NCBI RefSeq assembly: GCF_015832195.1
Contig: NC_052018.1
Location: forward strand, 26,192,115-26,256,114
Direction of reading: 5' to 3'
DNA length: 64,000 nt
Origin: Motacilla alba alba
Lineage: Eukaryota; Chordata; Aves; Passeriformes; Motacillidae
Of this stretch, positions 63,626 to 64,000 are shown piece by piece. Numbering within the stretch: position 1 is the first letter of the stretch; each line of letters begins with the position of its first letter. The notes under the pieces are model-generated. The model worked only from the letters and a program-made list of their open reading frames with translations, did not search any database and was not told the DNA's origin. The position numbers and the translations under genes are program-made.

Positions 63626-64000
63626 GTCTGTCCGTCTGTAACTGTGTGTGTGCGCCTGTGTCTCTCTGTCTGTCTGCGTGCAGCTGTGTGTGCCAGTTTC
63701 TGTGTGTCAGCGGGAGTGCGAGCACATGTGCTGTCTGTGAGTGGTGTCCGTGGTGCCTGTGTGCCTTCGCGTGGGCATGTGCGGCTGTGCCCGTGCTGTG
63801 CTTGTGGGAGCGCGGGCGTGTGTCCGTGTGTGCGTGAAACTCTGTGTGTGTGTGTGCGTGAAACTCTGTGTGCATGAAACTGTGTGTGTGCGGGTATGCA
63901 TGAAACTGTGTGTGTGCATGTGAAACTCTGTGTGTGTGTGATACTTTGTGCATGTGCGTGAAACTGTGTGTGCATGTTTGTGTGTGCGTGTGAAACTGTG
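63626..64000. repeat. TG-rich minisatellite with recurring GAAACTCTG/GAAACTGTG motif
   Basis: TCTG and TG repeats grade into an irregular minisatellite. Its units look like a run of TG then CGTGAAACTCTG or CATGAAACTGTG. It runs to the window edge. Open frames here on both strands (Cys/Val-rich on plus, His/Thr-rich on minus) are translated repeat, not genes. Confidence 0.85.

Noticed and set aside
63417..63975. His/Thr-rich and Cys/Val-rich frames near the window end
   Set aside because: Translations of a TG/TCTG satellite and an LTR; no protein family.
1..64000. CRISPR arrays, bacterial operons, tRNA or rRNA genes
   Set aside because: The window is a vertebrate intron. I saw no regularly spaced repeats of CRISPR type, and no tRNA A/B box pair or rRNA signature.

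Overview
This is vertebrate DNA from a bird, most likely a passerine. The gene content is one huge intron with tiny exons. The repeats are CR1 LINE fragments plus long LTRs of types I remember from songbird genomes. There are no bacterial-style operons, and almost every open reading frame is intronic noise.

The window is dominated by the 5' part of KHDRBS2 (SLM1, a STAR-family RNA-binding splicing regulator) on the minus strand. A CpG-island promoter (about 62.27-63.08 kb) with two inverted CCAAT boxes, GC boxes and an E-box leads into coding exon 1 (62605-62695). Intron 1 is about 60.6 kb (1998-62604). Exon 2 (1870-1997) follows, and the window ends inside intron 2. The two exons join in compatible phase and together encode the QUA1 dimerisation segment and the start of the KH region.

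Nested in intron 1 on the opposite (plus) strand is an intact-looking TOPORS-like reading frame (5931-7244). It has a degenerate RING finger, an in-frame GGSR minisatellite, and an RS-rich tail made of tandem repeats of roughly 51-60 residues. A 98%-identical direct repeat lies on both sides of it (5685-5878 and 8672-8862). Two complementary pieces of one CR1 element lie in swapped order, which suggests the remains of a tandemly duplicated TOPORS-like unit. A solo LTR (8934-9997) follows.

The rest of intron 1 holds scattered CR1 fragments in both orientations, further LTR pieces (22.44 kb and 48.77-49.8 kb, the latter carrying a nested insertion), a degenerate retrovirus-like stretch (about 34.6-36.5 kb, tentative), simple repeats and several palindromes. 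The most striking palindrome has perfect 45-bp arms and a 5-bp spacer (31310-31404). Upstream of the KHDRBS2 promoter, another solo LTR (63175-63625) has landed inside a TCTG/TG-rich satellite tract that continues to the window end.
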